A stretch of DNA of 64,000 nucleotides from Sphaerospermopsis torques-reginae ITEP-024 (lineage in GTDB: Bacteria > Cyanobacteriota > Cyanobacteriia > Cyanobacteriales > Nostocaceae), in contig NZ_CP080598.1 of the NCBI RefSeq assembly GCF_019598945.1, positions 2,666,001 to 2,730,000 of the forward strand, in the 5' to 3' direction. Shown piece after piece: positions 52,457-61,586 of the stretch; the first letter of the stretch is position 1; each line of letters begins with the position of its first letter. The notes under the pieces are model-generated. The model was not told the DNA's origin and made no database searches. It saw only the letters and a list, made by a program, of their open reading frames with translations. A program made the translations under genes and the position numbers.

Positions 52457-52813
52457 ATGCAAGTTACTTTAGATATTCCTGAAGAGTTGGCAAGTAAATT
52501 ACAATTATTTGAAAATCAATTACCACAGATTTTAGAATTAGGAATTAGAGAATTAAATGCTGCTTCTCAACCAGGTTTTTCAGGTATGGCAGAAGTGTTA
52601 GAATTTTTGGCACAGTTACCAACATCCGCAGAAATTATTGCTTTACGTCCTTCAGAAGAATTACAAACACAAATCAGTAATTTATTAGAAAAAAATCGGA
52701 ATCAAGGTTTAAATGCGGCTGAAGAAATGATGTGGGAACAATATCAATATTTAGAGCATTTGGTGAGGATAGCAAAAGCCAAAGCTTTATTGAAATTACA
52801 AGCCGGGGAATAA
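52457..52813 (+). CDS. Small unrecognised protein upstream of the HNH gene
   Basis: A 118-residue acidic-to-neutral protein: MQVTLDIPEELASKLQLFENQLPQILELGIREL (predicted helix-turn-helix-like or RHH-like dimer region), then SEELQTQISNLLEKNRNQGLNAAEEMMWEQYQYLEHLVRIAKAKAL, helical. Similar small proteins are widespread in cyanobacteria beside toxin- or nuclease-like genes, and the spacing to the HNH gene is 2 bases (TAA at 52811-52813, ATG at 52816). A regulatory or antidote role is inference. ATG start follows AAAGGAAAA. Confidence 0.65.
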   Translation: MQVTLDIPEELASKLQLFENQLPQILELGIRELNAASQPGFSGMAEVLEFLAQLPTSAEIIALRPSEELQTQISNLLEKNRNQGLNAAEEMMWEQYQYLEHLVRIAKAKALLKLQAGE

Positions 52814-52815
52814 AT

Positions 52816-53238
52816 ATGAGTAAATATATCCCATCTGCTCTGAGGAAATTAGTTTATGATCGTGCTAAAGGCTGTTGTGAGTATTGTTTAATTCCTGAAA
52901 TTGCGACCTTATCTCCTCATGAAATAGATCACATTATTGCTGAAAAACATGATGGTTTAACAGAAGCTGATAACCTAGCTCTTTGTTGTGTTTTGTGCAA
53001 TAAACACAAAGGTAGTGATATAGCATCAATTGATCCAGTAACAAAACTATTGACTTCATTATATAATCCACGTCAAGATAATTGGCATGAACATTTTCAA
53101 TTAAATGGTGCTGAATTTATGCCTTTAACAGCAGTAGGAAGAATCACGGTAAAATTATTACAAATTAATCGTATTGATAGATTAAAAGAACGGGAATTAC
53201 TTGTACAAGCTGGTATATTAAAACCACCAGTAGAATAG
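52816..53238 (+). CDS. HNH endonuclease
   Basis: From ATG 52816 (MSKYIPSALRKLVYDRAKGCCEYC) the protein has 140 residues with an HNH fold: CCEYC (zinc knuckle), EIDHIIAEKHDG (catalytic His), NLALCCVLCNKHKGSDI (Asn and His, second CxxC). All metal and catalytic residues are present. Most similar enzymes are of unknown use; some are anti-phage or colicin-like. It is translated directly behind the 118-residue protein. Confidence 0.88.
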   Translation: MSKYIPSALRKLVYDRAKGCCEYCLIPEIATLSPHEIDHIIAEKHDGLTEADNLALCCVLCNKHKGSDIASIDPVTKLLTSLYNPRQDNWHEHFQLNGAEFMPLTAVGRITVKLLQINRIDRLKERELLVQAGILKPPVE

Positions 53239-53252
53239 AACAATTTGACCTG

Positions 53253-53468
53253 CTATTGCCATTTTTCTATTAAATCGGATTCGGTGTATTCAGGAAGATG
53301 ATCATTTTCTAAGTCTCTCATAGCTTGTTCTAAGGAAAACTCATTCCATTCTTCATTTTCTTTGTTGGTCAAAATCGGGATTAACATTTTTTGAATTGTC
53401 CATTTTTCTTCTTCTATCAGTTCTAAAATAGTTTCTTTGATCAGGGCTTTTAGTTGTTGGGTTTCCAT
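53253..53468 (-). CDS. Small acidic protein (antitoxin-like)
   Basis: The 71-residue protein METQQLKALIKETILELIEEEKWTIQKMLIPILTN... has an amphipathic helix and an acidic C-terminus. Similar short acidic ORFs accompany PIN- or RelE-type toxins in cyanobacteria; no toxin gene is adjacent here, so it may be orphaned. ATG start with GGTGAAA upstream. Confidence that it is a real gene is moderate. Confidence 0.5.
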   Translation of the reverse strand: METQQLKALIKETILELIEEEKWTIQKMLIPILTNKENEEWNEFSLEQAMRDLENDHLPEYTESDLIEKWQ

Positions 53469-53857
53469 TTTTCACCTTTGGTTGATCATTCTTTCATTTT
53501 ACCTTGTTTTTCATCTATGGATCTGTTAGTGGGAGAGTGAGAACGAACCACAGAGACACAGAGAACAATTTCTGTTATTTTTTAGTAGGTTGACATTAAT
53601 ATCCTTTACATCTTTTAATCCTGGTTATCCTGATTCTGACTTTTTCGGTTTTGTGTACAAGTTTACGAGGGAACGAACCACGTTCTGCGAAGCAGTTCCC
53701 GAAGGGTAGACACGAAGAACACGAAGCAAGAGTAAAGAGAGAATTTTCTGTTATTTTTTAGTAGGTTAACAGTAATATCCTGTACATCCTTTAATCCTGG
53801 TTATCCTGATTCTGATTTAATATTTTTCTGTGAATCTTTAGATTTTACAGTTGACTG
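53469..53857. repeat. Duplicated dispersed repeats ahead of the kinase gene
   Basis: Two successive copies of 'ttctgttattttttagtaggttgacattaatatcc' (about 53571-53605 and 53746-53780, the second with 'aacagtaatatcc'), each followed by 'tttaatcctggttatcctgattctga' and preceded by 'gaacgaaccac...acacgaag' type repeats. About 180-bp direct repeats overall. No gene. Confidence 0.6.
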
Positions 53858-55276
53858 TTATGAACGCAAGATCAGAACTATGACAACTGCTTTCCAGTAA
53901 TCATCTTGAGAATACAAACTAATAACTACTTTCCACCACCATATCGAACCTACGGAAAAAAAAGGAAGATGCGCTTTTGGTGCTTTTATGTCAAAGGTAA
54001 TCTCGTTATCAGATAGTAAATTTTCTCCTTTTCTCCATCCTACCTTATCTATAAATTTATTCCAAATTTTGTGGTCGTAATTTGTTGTTCCCCCCACACT
54101 TTCATAAATCTGCTTTTGTACAGAAAATCCAAAGCGCCCATTACTATTCTTTACCCATAAATTGTCTATAATGCTGATGTCTTCACTTGGAATATCAAGA
54201 ACATTGTCTATGGTTAAATAACCCGGTATTCCCCGGTTAGCAAGCTTCAATATTATCCGTCTTGTTTCCTCATCTGCTTCTTTCCATTTCCCATCTGCTA
54301 ATAATTTTTCTAGTTTTTTATACTGACTGGGTACAGTAACAGATGGTAAAGTAACAGATGGTTGAGGAATTTTCACAGTTGGTTGTAAATTAGAAATTTG
54401 ATTTACAGGACTTAAATCATTAATCACTTCCTTAACAGATTGATAACGATGTTTAGCAATAGGACTTGCTAATTTTTCCAAAATTTTCCCTAATTCATTA
54501 CTTACCACATTCCCATTTAAAAAATCTCTCCATACCCATTCCCCTTCCATTGGACTATATAAATCAAACGGACTAACTCCTGTTAATAAATGCAAACAAG
54601 TTACCCCTAAACTATATAAATCACTAATAAATAATGGTTTACCTATTGACTGTTCAGGGGCGCAATATTCAGCAGTTCCAATAATTGTTCCTGTAGCTGT
54701 GCGTTGCTGTGGTTTAACTATTTTCGCTGCCCCAAAATCTACTAAAAATAACTTTTTATCACTACTCAGAATCATATTTTCTGGTTTAATATCTCGGTGA
54801 ATTACTTGTTTACTATGAACAAAATCCAAGATTTGCAAAACTTCTATTAATAAGTTTTTAATTTGCTGTTCAGAAAACACACCATTTTTATCTAACTCAG
54901 TTTGTAAAGTTTCCCCTTTAACAAATTCCTGTACTAAATATTGACGATTATCATAAGTAAAATAAGCCATTAACTCAGGTATTTGCGGATGTTTACCCAA
55001 CTCCTCTAAACGTTGTGCTTCCTGTGCAAATAACTGGGATGCTTTTTCAATACTATCCGTTCCCTGTGCTTGGGGTAAAAACTGTTTAATCACACAAAAA
55101 GGTTTTGATGGTTTATCCTCATCAATCGCTAAAAAAGTCCTACCAAAACCACCTTGACCTAAAATTGATAAAGGTGCATATCTTTCTTTTAGCAATAACT
55201 TACTACCGCACTTTTGACAAAATTGAAAACTATCAGGATTAGAAAAAAGACAGTCAGGATTAAGACATTGACGCAT
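53858..55276 (-). CDS. Zinc-ribbon Ser/Thr protein kinase with GUN4 domain
   Basis: The 472-residue protein starts MRQCLNPDCLFSNPDSFQFCQKC: a zinc ribbon (Cys4, 9, 20, 23). The kinase domain (about 35-300) has GQGGFGRTF, VIK (Lys64), HRDIKPEN, DFGAAKIV and APEQSIG, all catalytic residues present. A Pro/Val/Ser linker leads to a GUN4 domain (about 325-440: KKLEKLLADGKWKEADEETRRIIL, DLWVKNSNGRFGFSVQKQIYESVGG, KVGWRKG). GUN4 binds protoporphyrin in chlorophyll synthesis; whether this copy does is unclear. The tail (IWWWKVVISLYSQDDYWKAVVIVLILRS) is hydrophobic and may attach to membrane. Tetrapyrrole sensing by a kinase is inference. ATG start is unambiguous. Confidence 0.9.
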   Translation of the reverse strand: MRQCLNPDCLFSNPDSFQFCQKCGSKLLLKERYAPLSILGQGGFGRTFLAIDEDKPSKPFCVIKQFLPQAQGTDSIEKASQLFAQEAQRLEELGKHPQIPELMAYFTYDNRQYLVQEFVKGETLQTELDKNGVFSEQQIKNLLIEVLQILDFVHSKQVIHRDIKPENMILSSDKKLFLVDFGAAKIVKPQQRTATGTIIGTAEYCAPEQSIGKPLFISDLYSLGVTCLHLLTGVSPFDLYSPMEGEWVWRDFLNGNVVSNELGKILEKLASPIAKHRYQSVKEVINDLSPVNQISNLQPTVKIPQPSVTLPSVTVPSQYKKLEKLLADGKWKEADEETRRIILKLANRGIPGYLTIDNVLDIPSEDISIIDNLWVKNSNGRFGFSVQKQIYESVGGTTNYDHKIWNKFIDKVGWRKGENLLSDNEITFDIKAPKAHLPFFSVGSIWWWKVVISLYSQDDYWKAVVIVLILRS

Positions 55277-55344
55277 AGACTCAACACCAACACACTGTTA
55301 TAATTTTACCCTAATTAATCAAAACCTACGCAAAATCTCTCAAA

Positions 55345-55383
55345 ACCTCAGATTCCCAACTTCTTGAAGAAGTCGGGGATCTA
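55345..55383. repeat. AGAAGTCGGGGATCT repeat copy
   Basis: 'gattcccaacttcttgaagaagtcggggatc' is a self-complementary repeat also found at 44218-44282. Its presence inside the longer frame 55364-55444 shows that frame is not the true start of the epimerase gene. Confidence 0.65.
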
Positions 55384-55444
55384 TCTGCTCAAATCATGCT
55401 ATAATTATACACCGTTATCAAAAATACCCAAAAACCCAACATCA

Positions 55445-56401
55445 ATGACTAAACAAAGAATATTAATCACAGGTGCAAGCGGCTGTATCGGTCATTATAT
55501 CAGCGAAACATTAATCAAAAACACAGAACACGAATTATATTTATTAGTTAGAAACCCCAACAAACTACAAATTAACACCACAGCACGTCCAGGAGTCACA
55601 ATTTTACAAGGTGATATGCTGGAAATTAACAAATTTTCCAACTTATTAAAAACCATAGACACCGCAGTTTTAACCGCCACTTCTTGGGGTGGAGATAAAA
55701 TTTTTGATATTAATGTCAACAAAACCATAGAATTAATGAACCTGTTAAACCCGGAAAGATGTCAACAGGTAATTTATTTTTCAACTGCTAGTGTTTTAAA
55801 TCACGAAAATCAACCATTAAAAGAAGCAGGAGAAATAGGAACAGATTATATTAGTTCTAAATATGATTGTTTACATAAAATTGAACATTTAGAGATTTAC
55901 CCGAAAATTACTACCGTTTTTCCTACTTTGGTTTTAGGTGGAGATGATCAAAAACCCTATTCTCATTTAACATCGGGTATTCCTGAAGTTACCAAATATA
56001 TTAATATCATTCGTTTTTTACAAGCTGATGGTAGTTTTCATTTTATTCATGGTCAAGATATTGCCACAGTTATACAGTATTTAATTGATTATCCACCACA
56101 AACAGGAGATCCGAGAAGATTTGTTTTAGGTCAATCTGGGTTAACAGTAAATCAAGCAATAGAAGAAGTTTGTCAATATTTAAATAAAAAGATTTATTTC
56201 CGCATTCCTTTATCTTTGGGTTTAGCGAATGTGATTATTAAAATATTTAGGATTCAAATGGCAGCTTGGGATAGATTTTGTATGAATTATCGCTATTTTA
56301 CTTATTCTAATGCGATTAATCCGGCAAGTTTTGATTTACCAAATTATTGTGCAACGATGAGTGATGTGTTAAAAATTAGTGGGGTGAAAAGTGGCAAATA
56401 A
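55445..56401 (+). CDS. NAD(P)-dependent epimerase/dehydratase
   Basis: From ATG 55445 (MTKQRILITGASGCIGHYIS) the protein has 318 residues with the Rossmann motif TGASGCIG, VTILQGDMLE, TATSWGGDKIFDIN, IYFSTASV (the Ser), and SSKYDCLHKIE in which the usual YxxxK is SxYxxxxK-like. It belongs to the extended short-chain dehydrogenase group and probably acts on a nucleotide sugar or an isoprenoid-type substrate; unknown. The 27 residues in front of this ATG derive from a dispersed repeat. It is convergent with yceD. Confidence 0.85.
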   Translation: MTKQRILITGASGCIGHYISETLIKNTEHELYLLVRNPNKLQINTTARPGVTILQGDMLEINKFSNLLKTIDTAVLTATSWGGDKIFDINVNKTIELMNLLNPERCQQVIYFSTASVLNHENQPLKEAGEIGTDYISSKYDCLHKIEHLEIYPKITTVFPTLVLGGDDQKPYSHLTSGIPEVTKYINIIRFLQADGSFHFIHGQDIATVIQYLIDYPPQTGDPRRFVLGQSGLTVNQAIEEVCQYLNKKIYFRIPLSLGLANVIIKIFRIQMAAWDRFCMNYRYFTYSNAINPASFDLPNYCATMSDVLKISGVKSGK

Positions 56402-56407
56402 ATATTT

Positions 56408-56440
56408 AAGCTCACCGGGTTTAGAAAACCGGGTAAGCTT
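56408..56440. terminator. Imperfect hairpin between convergent genes
   Basis: AAGCT (56408-56412) and AGCTT (56436-56440) flank ACCGGGTTT (56414-56422) and AAACCGGGT (56426-56434), which pair with one mismatch. It lies between the convergent epimerase and yceD stops and could terminate both directions, though no long T-run is present. Confidence 0.5.
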
Positions 56441-56464
56441 AATTGGGAAATATCTATCAATTTC

Positions 56465-56977
56465 CTATTCAGGAAGTTGTTTTTTCAAACTTTCCAAAGC
56501 AGACCAACGTCTATCAACCTGCTTTTCAGCACCAGCATCAGCAGCAGTATTATCTAAAATACCCGGACAATTGCGATCGCACAATTGACGTTGAGGAATA
56601 GCTAAACACATCTGCTCATACAGCCATTCACTAGGATAAAAATAACCATCAGGTGAAAGCGTTTCTACTAAATCTTCTATAGCAACTTCCCTTTCTAATG
56701 GTAAATCTTCAACTTGATTAGCATTAGCATCTAACCAAATAATTTCTTTAGTATTCACAGCCAAACGTTGATTATATTGCTGCAAACAGCGGTTACAGGT
56801 ACAAGTAATAATTGATTCTGCCTGACCAGAAACTTCTAAATAATTACCCTGGTGCTGTACGCGGATAGTTCCACGCACAGGGGTTAAAGTTTCTAGCCCA
56901 GGCAGAGACTCGTTCACTTGAATTTCCTCTGTCCGTTCCGGGGCTTTAGTTAGCTGCGGAATAAAAATAGCGTCCAT
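56465..56977 (-). CDS. YceD/DUF177 family protein
   Basis: The 170-residue protein has the DUF177 layout: an N-terminal half, CTCNRCLQQYNQRL (CxxC pair, about 69-72), then CDRNCPGIL (second Cys pair). In other bacteria yceD lies next to rpmF and is implicated in 23S rRNA maturation or expression control. Here it closes the rpmH-rnpA-PH-yidC-jag series on the same strand, as often in cyanobacteria. Start ATG 56977 (MDAIFIPQL). Confidence 0.88.
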   Translation of the reverse strand: MDAIFIPQLTKAPERTEEIQVNESLPGLETLTPVRGTIRVQHQGNYLEVSGQAESIITCTCNRCLQQYNQRLAVNTKEIIWLDANANQVEDLPLEREVAIEDLVETLSPDGYFYPSEWLYEQMCLAIPQRQLCDRNCPGILDNTAADAGAEKQVDRRWSALESLKKQLPE

Positions 56978-57191
<214 letters not shown>

Positions 57192-57725
57192 TTAATAGCC
57201 GGGATCTGTTGGTGGTTCAGTGGCAGGACGAACTACTAAATTACGATGGGGTTCTTTACCACGGCTAAAGGTTTCCAAATCAGGAAATTCCTTTAAAAAG
57301 CTGTGAACTTGTCGCCTTTCCGCTGAACTGAGGGATCTAATTTCCACCTCACGTCCAGAAAAACGCACTTCTTGAGCCGCAGTTCTAGCTAAAGCAGTTA
57401 TTTCCGCTTGTCGTCTGACACGGTAGCCATTCAACTCAATGGTATAAGATGTCTGCTCATGTTCTGGCTGATGCAAATTTAGCACCGAATTAGCTAGATA
57501 CTGCATAGCATCTAACACAGAACCACCAGCACCAATCAAAACTTTGATTTGTTCTGGCATCAAATTCGATTCATCAATAGTCAACCAATAGCTATCAGGT
57601 TCTTGAGAAACTGCCCCCAGAGTAGGAGCAGCCCCTAAATTACCTTTAACATTAGTAGAGATTCCAGTAAGTTGCAGCAATTGTGTTAACCATTCTTCAC
57701 CACGCTGCATAGAAATTTCACTCAT
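57192..57725 (-). CDS. jag: Jag/KhpB RNA-binding protein (KH and R3H)
   Basis: The 177-residue protein has a KH domain with LIGAGGSVLDAMQYLANSVLN (about 62-82) and an R3H domain with SSAERRQVHSFLKEFPDLETFSRGKEPHRNLVV (about 132-165). There is no Jag_N domain. Jag/KhpB binds RNA and regulates cell size in Gram-positives; in cyanobacteria it is genetically linked to yidC. Two bases separate its start from the yidC stop, an operon arrangement. Confidence 0.92.
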   Translation of the reverse strand: MSEISMQRGEEWLTQLLQLTGISTNVKGNLGAAPTLGAVSQEPDSYWLTIDESNLMPEQIKVLIGAGGSVLDAMQYLANSVLNLHQPEHEQTSYTIELNGYRVRRQAEITALARTAAQEVRFSGREVEIRSLSSAERRQVHSFLKEFPDLETFSRGKEPHRNLVVRPATEPPTDPGY

Positions 57726-57727
57726 AA

Positions 57728-58879
57728 TTAGCCTGTAGCCTTTTTCTTGGAACTTTTTGGTTCAAAGGGCAAAGCTTTAACCTCTACAGTTGCCGCTTGT
57801 TGTTCCTTTTCCTGGATAGCTACAATTTTTTGCAGTTCCTCTGGTAGAGGTTCGCGGGAAAGAATGTAGGTTTGCAGGGTTTGGAAAACGTTACCAATTA
57901 CCATGTACATGAGTACACCAGCGGGTAGCGGGAAGAACAAAAACATTCCCGAAAAGATCACAGGTGTAATTTTATTAACTGTATCCTGTTGTGGATTACC
58001 ACCACTGGAATTTTGCCCAGACAGCATTTGGCTAAAGTACAAGCTGATGCCAAAGAAGACTATCATGCCGACAATATCCCAGTGAACTACACCATCTGGA
58101 TCAATTGCCCCTACCCTACCTAAAGCATCAATAAACAGAAATCCTTTATCTGCTGCCAGTCCGGGAATTGTTCCTTGTATTGTCACATCTCCAGGTTGTA
58201 AGGCTTCGATATTGCCTTCGGCATCAATTTTGATTCTGTCTTCTCCTTTGGTTATTTTCCATTCAGGAGTTAATTTTGTTTCTGGATGTTCTGCTAGGAG
58301 TGCATCAAAGGGTTTGCCCTCCATTGTTTGATATTGAATCTTTGTCTTTTCTCCCACTGCCAACTTATTACCACCAGGAAGGATAGCGGTAATTTTGGTG
58401 TGATCCCCATCGGCAATGTAAATATTTTGGGGAGGAGTAGCAAAGGCTTGGGGTTGAATGCGTTCTATTTGTTCGGATGGGAAGATTTGCAAGTTAACGG
58501 AGTAGTTCACACCTGCAAATGGTGAACCCCGCAAAGTGGCAAACAGTGCTAGTAAAACTGGCATCTGTAACAGCAGGGGCAAACATCCAGCTAAGGGGTT
58601 GCCAAACTCTTTTTGGACATTGACCATTTCCTCTTGCTGCTTTTGCGGATCGTCTTTATAGCGTTCTTTAATTTCCGCCATCCGCTTTTGCATGAGAGGT
58701 TGTACTATTCGCATCCGTCGCATACTGCGAATAGAACCTGCACTCAGGGGATAGAGTGCAAACCGAATGATTAATGTTAAAGCAACGATCGCCAATCCAT
58801 AGCTAGGAAAAAAACCATAGAAAAAGTCTATGATTGGCAACATTACGTTGTTCGAGAGAAACCCGATACCAAAATCCAT
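57728..58879 (-). CDS. yidC: Membrane protein insertase YidC
   Basis: The 383-residue insertase has the Oxa1 core with [30 protein letters not shown] (the hydrophilic groove Arg, about 27-56), [42 protein letters not shown] and a C-terminal TM pair [22 protein letters not shown]. The central part (about 140-270) is a large periplasmic region characteristic of cyanobacterial YidC. It inserts membrane proteins with SecYEG and FtsY. Operon order rpmH, rnpA, PH, yidC, jag is classical for cyanobacteria. Confidence 0.96.
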   Translation of the reverse strand: MDFGIGFLSNNVMLPIIDFFYGFFPSYGLAIVALTLIIRFALYPLSAGSIRSMRRMRIVQPLMQKRMAEIKERYKDDPQKQQEEMVNVQKEFGNPLAGCLPLLLQMPVLLALFATLRGSPFAGVNYSVNLQIFPSEQIERIQPQAFATPPQNIYIADGDHTKITAILPGGNKLAVGEKTKIQYQTMEGKPFDALLAEHPETKLTPEWKITKGEDRIKIDAEGNIEALQPGDVTIQGTIPGLAADKGFLFIDALGRVGAIDPDGVVHWDIVGMIVFFGISLYFSQMLSGQNSSGGNPQQDTVNKITPVIFSGMFLFFPLPAGVLMYMVIGNVFQTLQTYILSREPLPEELQKIVAIQEKEQQAATVEVKALPFEPKSSKKKATG

Positions 58880-58979
58880 TATTCTAAATCCAACCCAAGG
58901 TACTGTAAACTGAACTGAATCTAATTTATCTAAATCGTGATTTATTAGCGACTATCATTGGCTACGGATAGCCGCACAA

Positions 58980-59230
<251 letters not shown>

Positions 59231-59239
59231 GCCTTCTGC

Positions 59240-59629
59240 CTACTTTTGAGCAGCAGTATATTGGGGATTTTTAGCAGCTACTTTTTCACTAATGTAGTCA
59301 TAAACTTCCCGAAAATTAGGAATAGCTCGCATTTCTAAGCGATTACCGTTTTTCAGGGTTAGGACCATATCTCCCCATAAGCCAATACCACGGGGAACTT
59401 TTACCACTTTGACTATTTCTGAGTAAATCACGTCGGTGCGATCGCGTCCTAGCCAACCACCCATGACAGCAACTCGCCGATCAGTGATTTTAAAACGTAA
59501 CCATAACGCTCTAACTATCGCTCCAATAGTTAATGGTAAACCCACAACCGTTAGCCCAATCAATAAATTCAGAATCAAATCCCCAATATGGGGACCACCT
59601 TCATAATAAACTTCTTCACGAATACCCAT
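59240..59629 (-). CDS. PH-domain (bPH2-like) protein
   Basis: The 129-residue protein has LILNLLIGLTVVGLPLTIGAIVRALWLRFKITDRRVAVMGGWLGRDRTDVIYSEIVKVVKVPRG. Residues about 18-42 are a hydrophobic hairpin and the rest a bacterial PH domain (DUF304). Its start (59629) lies inside the end of rnpA (14-base overlap), so translation is coupled. The family function is unknown but it is conserved between rnpA and yidC in cyanobacteria. Confidence 0.88.
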   Translation of the reverse strand: MGIREEVYYEGGPHIGDLILNLLIGLTVVGLPLTIGAIVRALWLRFKITDRRVAVMGGWLGRDRTDVIYSEIVKVVKVPRGIGLWGDMVLTLKNGNRLEMRAIPNFREVYDYISEKVAAKNPQYTAAQK

Positions 59630-60038
59630 TTATTACCTCTGCTTTTACCAACAACTGCTCTAATTCTTGCAGAAATTGTTGGCTTACGCACTCAGATTCT
59701 GCTGTCTTTGGCTTGACAATCACTACCAATCGCCATCCAGGTGATAACTTAGGCAATAATTGAGACAATGCGGCTGTAATTTGCCGTTTAATCCGATTGC
59801 GAACTACTGCTCTTTTACTGACTTTGGTGCTAATGGAAACGCCAATTTTTGTACTAGCTAAATCTTGACATTTAGTTAATTTTATGGTATCAGCGTCATT
59901 ATCACTAGAAGATTTTTGTGGACGTGACGGTTTTAAAGCTCTCAAAGTGAAATGAGAGCTATGACACCGAATTCCTTCCCGGAAAACCGCCTGGAAATCC
60001 TTGCGGGATTTTAATCTATATGCTTTGGGCAAAGCCAC
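59616..60038 (-). CDS. rnpA: Ribonuclease P protein component
   Basis: The 140-residue protein has LKSRKDFQAVFREG (9-22) and the RNR motif KVSKRAVVRNRIKRQITAAL (about 87-106), the RNase P RNA-binding signature, then PGWRLVVIVKPKTA. A Lys/Ser/Asp-rich insertion at about 38-65 makes it longer than E. coli RnpA (119) but normal for cyanobacteria. It starts 22 bases after the rpmH stop. Confidence 0.95.
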   Translation of the reverse strand: MALPKAYRLKSRKDFQAVFREGIRCHSSHFTLRALKPSRPQKSSSDNDADTIKLTKCQDLASTKIGVSISTKVSKRAVVRNRIKRQITAALSQLLPKLSPGWRLVVIVKPKTAESECVSQQFLQELEQLLVKAEVINGYS

Positions 60039-60060
60039 AGCTTCTCTATTTGCTGGATGC

Positions 60061-60195
60061 CTAAACGCTTAAACGATGACGACCTTTTTTTCTTCTGGCT
60101 CGGATTACTCTTCTGCCAGTTGGGCTTTGCATTCTAGCACGAAAACCAGAGGTTCTCTTTCTCTTCCGACAAGTTCCACCCAATGTTCTTTGCAT
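60061..60195 (-). CDS. rpmH: 50S ribosomal protein L34
   Basis: ATG at 60195 reads 44 codons: [20 protein letters not shown]..., ending HRLSV. This is L34, with the GGT insertion typical of cyanobacteria after the first Thr-Leu. GGAG lies 8 bases before the start. It heads the rpmH-rnpA-PH-yidC-jag operon on the minus strand. Confidence 0.96.
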   Translation of the reverse strand: MQRTLGGTCRKRKRTSGFRARMQSPTGRRVIRARRKKGRHRLSV

Positions 60196-60292
60196 TTCTT
60201 TCTCCTCTTAGGCGATTTTCATAAAAAGTCACAATCTGTTATCTTACCACTTTACAGGCAATAAGAGTATATTTCTGGATACAGTTTCTAGT

Positions 60293-60386
60293 GATTGGTG
60301 ATTGGTGACTGGTGATTGGTGACTGGTGATTGGGAAAATACAAATAATTTGCTACCTGTTCCCTGTTCCCTGTTCCCTGTTCCCTA
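60293..60386. repeat. GTGATTG and TTCCCTG heptamer tracts
   Basis: GGTGATTGGTGACTGG units (about 60294-60335) followed by GTTCCCT units (about 60357-60384) lie between the DUF2808 gene and rpmH. No gene. Confidence 0.7.
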
Positions 60387-60394
60387 TTTTCTTG

Positions 60395-60901
60395 TTAATT
60401 GATGCTGATGAGCCAAGTACCTAAGTAGCGCAACATTGGTACATCTCCAGGAGAGAGGACTTGGCAGTTAAAATGGAACATTCCCCCAAAGGCAGGATTC
60501 TGCACATTAGATAGCACTAACTCAACTTTACTACCTGCTGGTACTGGTTCTTCGGGAAATATCTCTATTATCCGTCCTTCTTTATTCCATTTAACTTCAC
60601 TTAAAGGAACACTTTTTTCTTTGACTCTGACTTCAACTGCTTTTGGATCAAAACTGCCTTTGTAATAATCAGGGTAAGTAATGGCAAATTGGGCAACTGC
60701 CAAGTTCATTTTTTTGGCGGGTAGTCTGAGTATATATCTATCCGTGGCGTTGGTTTGTCCACCAAAATCTAATCGAAAGGGTAGCTGATTTTCTGACTTA
60801 ACACCGCTAAATAGTGTAAAACCTTGTTGTGCCAAACTGACAGCCGGAAAATTCGCTAATAAACAACCAGTTACAGCTAAAGCAGAAAGTAAACGTCGCA
60901 T
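60395..60901 (-). CDS. DUF2808 secreted protein
   Basis: The 168-residue protein has a signal peptide (hydrophobic 3-22, cleavage near SLAQQ), and a beta-rich domain with LPFRLDFGGQTNATDRYILRLPAKKMNLAVAQFAITYPDYYKGSFDP and VELVLSNVQNP. DUF2808 is a cyanobacterial family of unknown function, commonly in the envelope. Monocistronic with a long upstream gap. Confidence 0.88.
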   Translation of the reverse strand: MRRLLSALAVTGCLLANFPAVSLAQQGFTLFSGVKSENQLPFRLDFGGQTNATDRYILRLPAKKMNLAVAQFAITYPDYYKGSFDPKAVEVRVKEKSVPLSEVKWNKEGRIIEIFPEEPVPAGSKVELVLSNVQNPAFGGMFHFNCQVLSPGDVPMLRYLGTWLISIN

Positions 60902-61586
60902 AGTTAGGTTTCCTCTAAATAAATATTATTCCGTGATTTAAAAGTAACAGTCTCGTTAGTATTCTTAACTAAACTTTACCACTTTACACCTGATAATAGA
61001 CGAAAAATAAAAATAAAAGTGCTTTTTATATCAAAAATTCTGCGAGTAGAAGGAGAAACATAGTTTGCATCAGGGGAATTAAATTATTTTTTGCTGATTA
61101 TATAAAAATTAAGAAATATAAATTTTTCAGAATATTTGATAAAAAATTAAATTTTGTTTTAGCGATCGCTCATTAAATTAAGATAAATTAATTAGACTTC
61201 AAGTTTGCATATTCTGTATCCTAAATCCTGACAAAATCATCAATAATTCAGGTAAAAATATCCAAATTGCCAAATTTAAGTATGGCAGAAAGTAAGAATA
61301 AAATTGCACAATCCCAAAAATAATCTGAAGACATAGATATAACATCAAAAAATGCACGTAAGATGTAGATGTGAACTAGGTACAGCAGTTTGCAACCATC
61401 TAAAATTATTACATCTGCAACCTGCAAAGATTCTCTTGACAGAGGGAAAAACAAAGTACACACTTTAAAGTCAAACTCTAGGGCTTCAAACTTACTGGTT
61501 GACGTTGTGTTGTTTGTATCGGTTTATAAAAGACTTACATCAATAAATAGTTAGCAGATATTAAGTATTTATCTCTAGGAGATTTC
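60902..61586. other. AT-rich gap upstream of pntAA
   Basis: 685 bases without a recognisable gene or repeat array. It contains a HIP1 site near 61162-61169 and AGGAG before pntAA. The promoters of the divergent DUF2808 and pnt genes are expected here; several AT-rich boxes fit but none stands out. Confidence 0.4.

Noticed and set aside
61248..61463. 71-codon minus-strand frame upstream of pntAA
   Set aside because: No ribosome site and no recognisable protein features; AT-rich chance frame.
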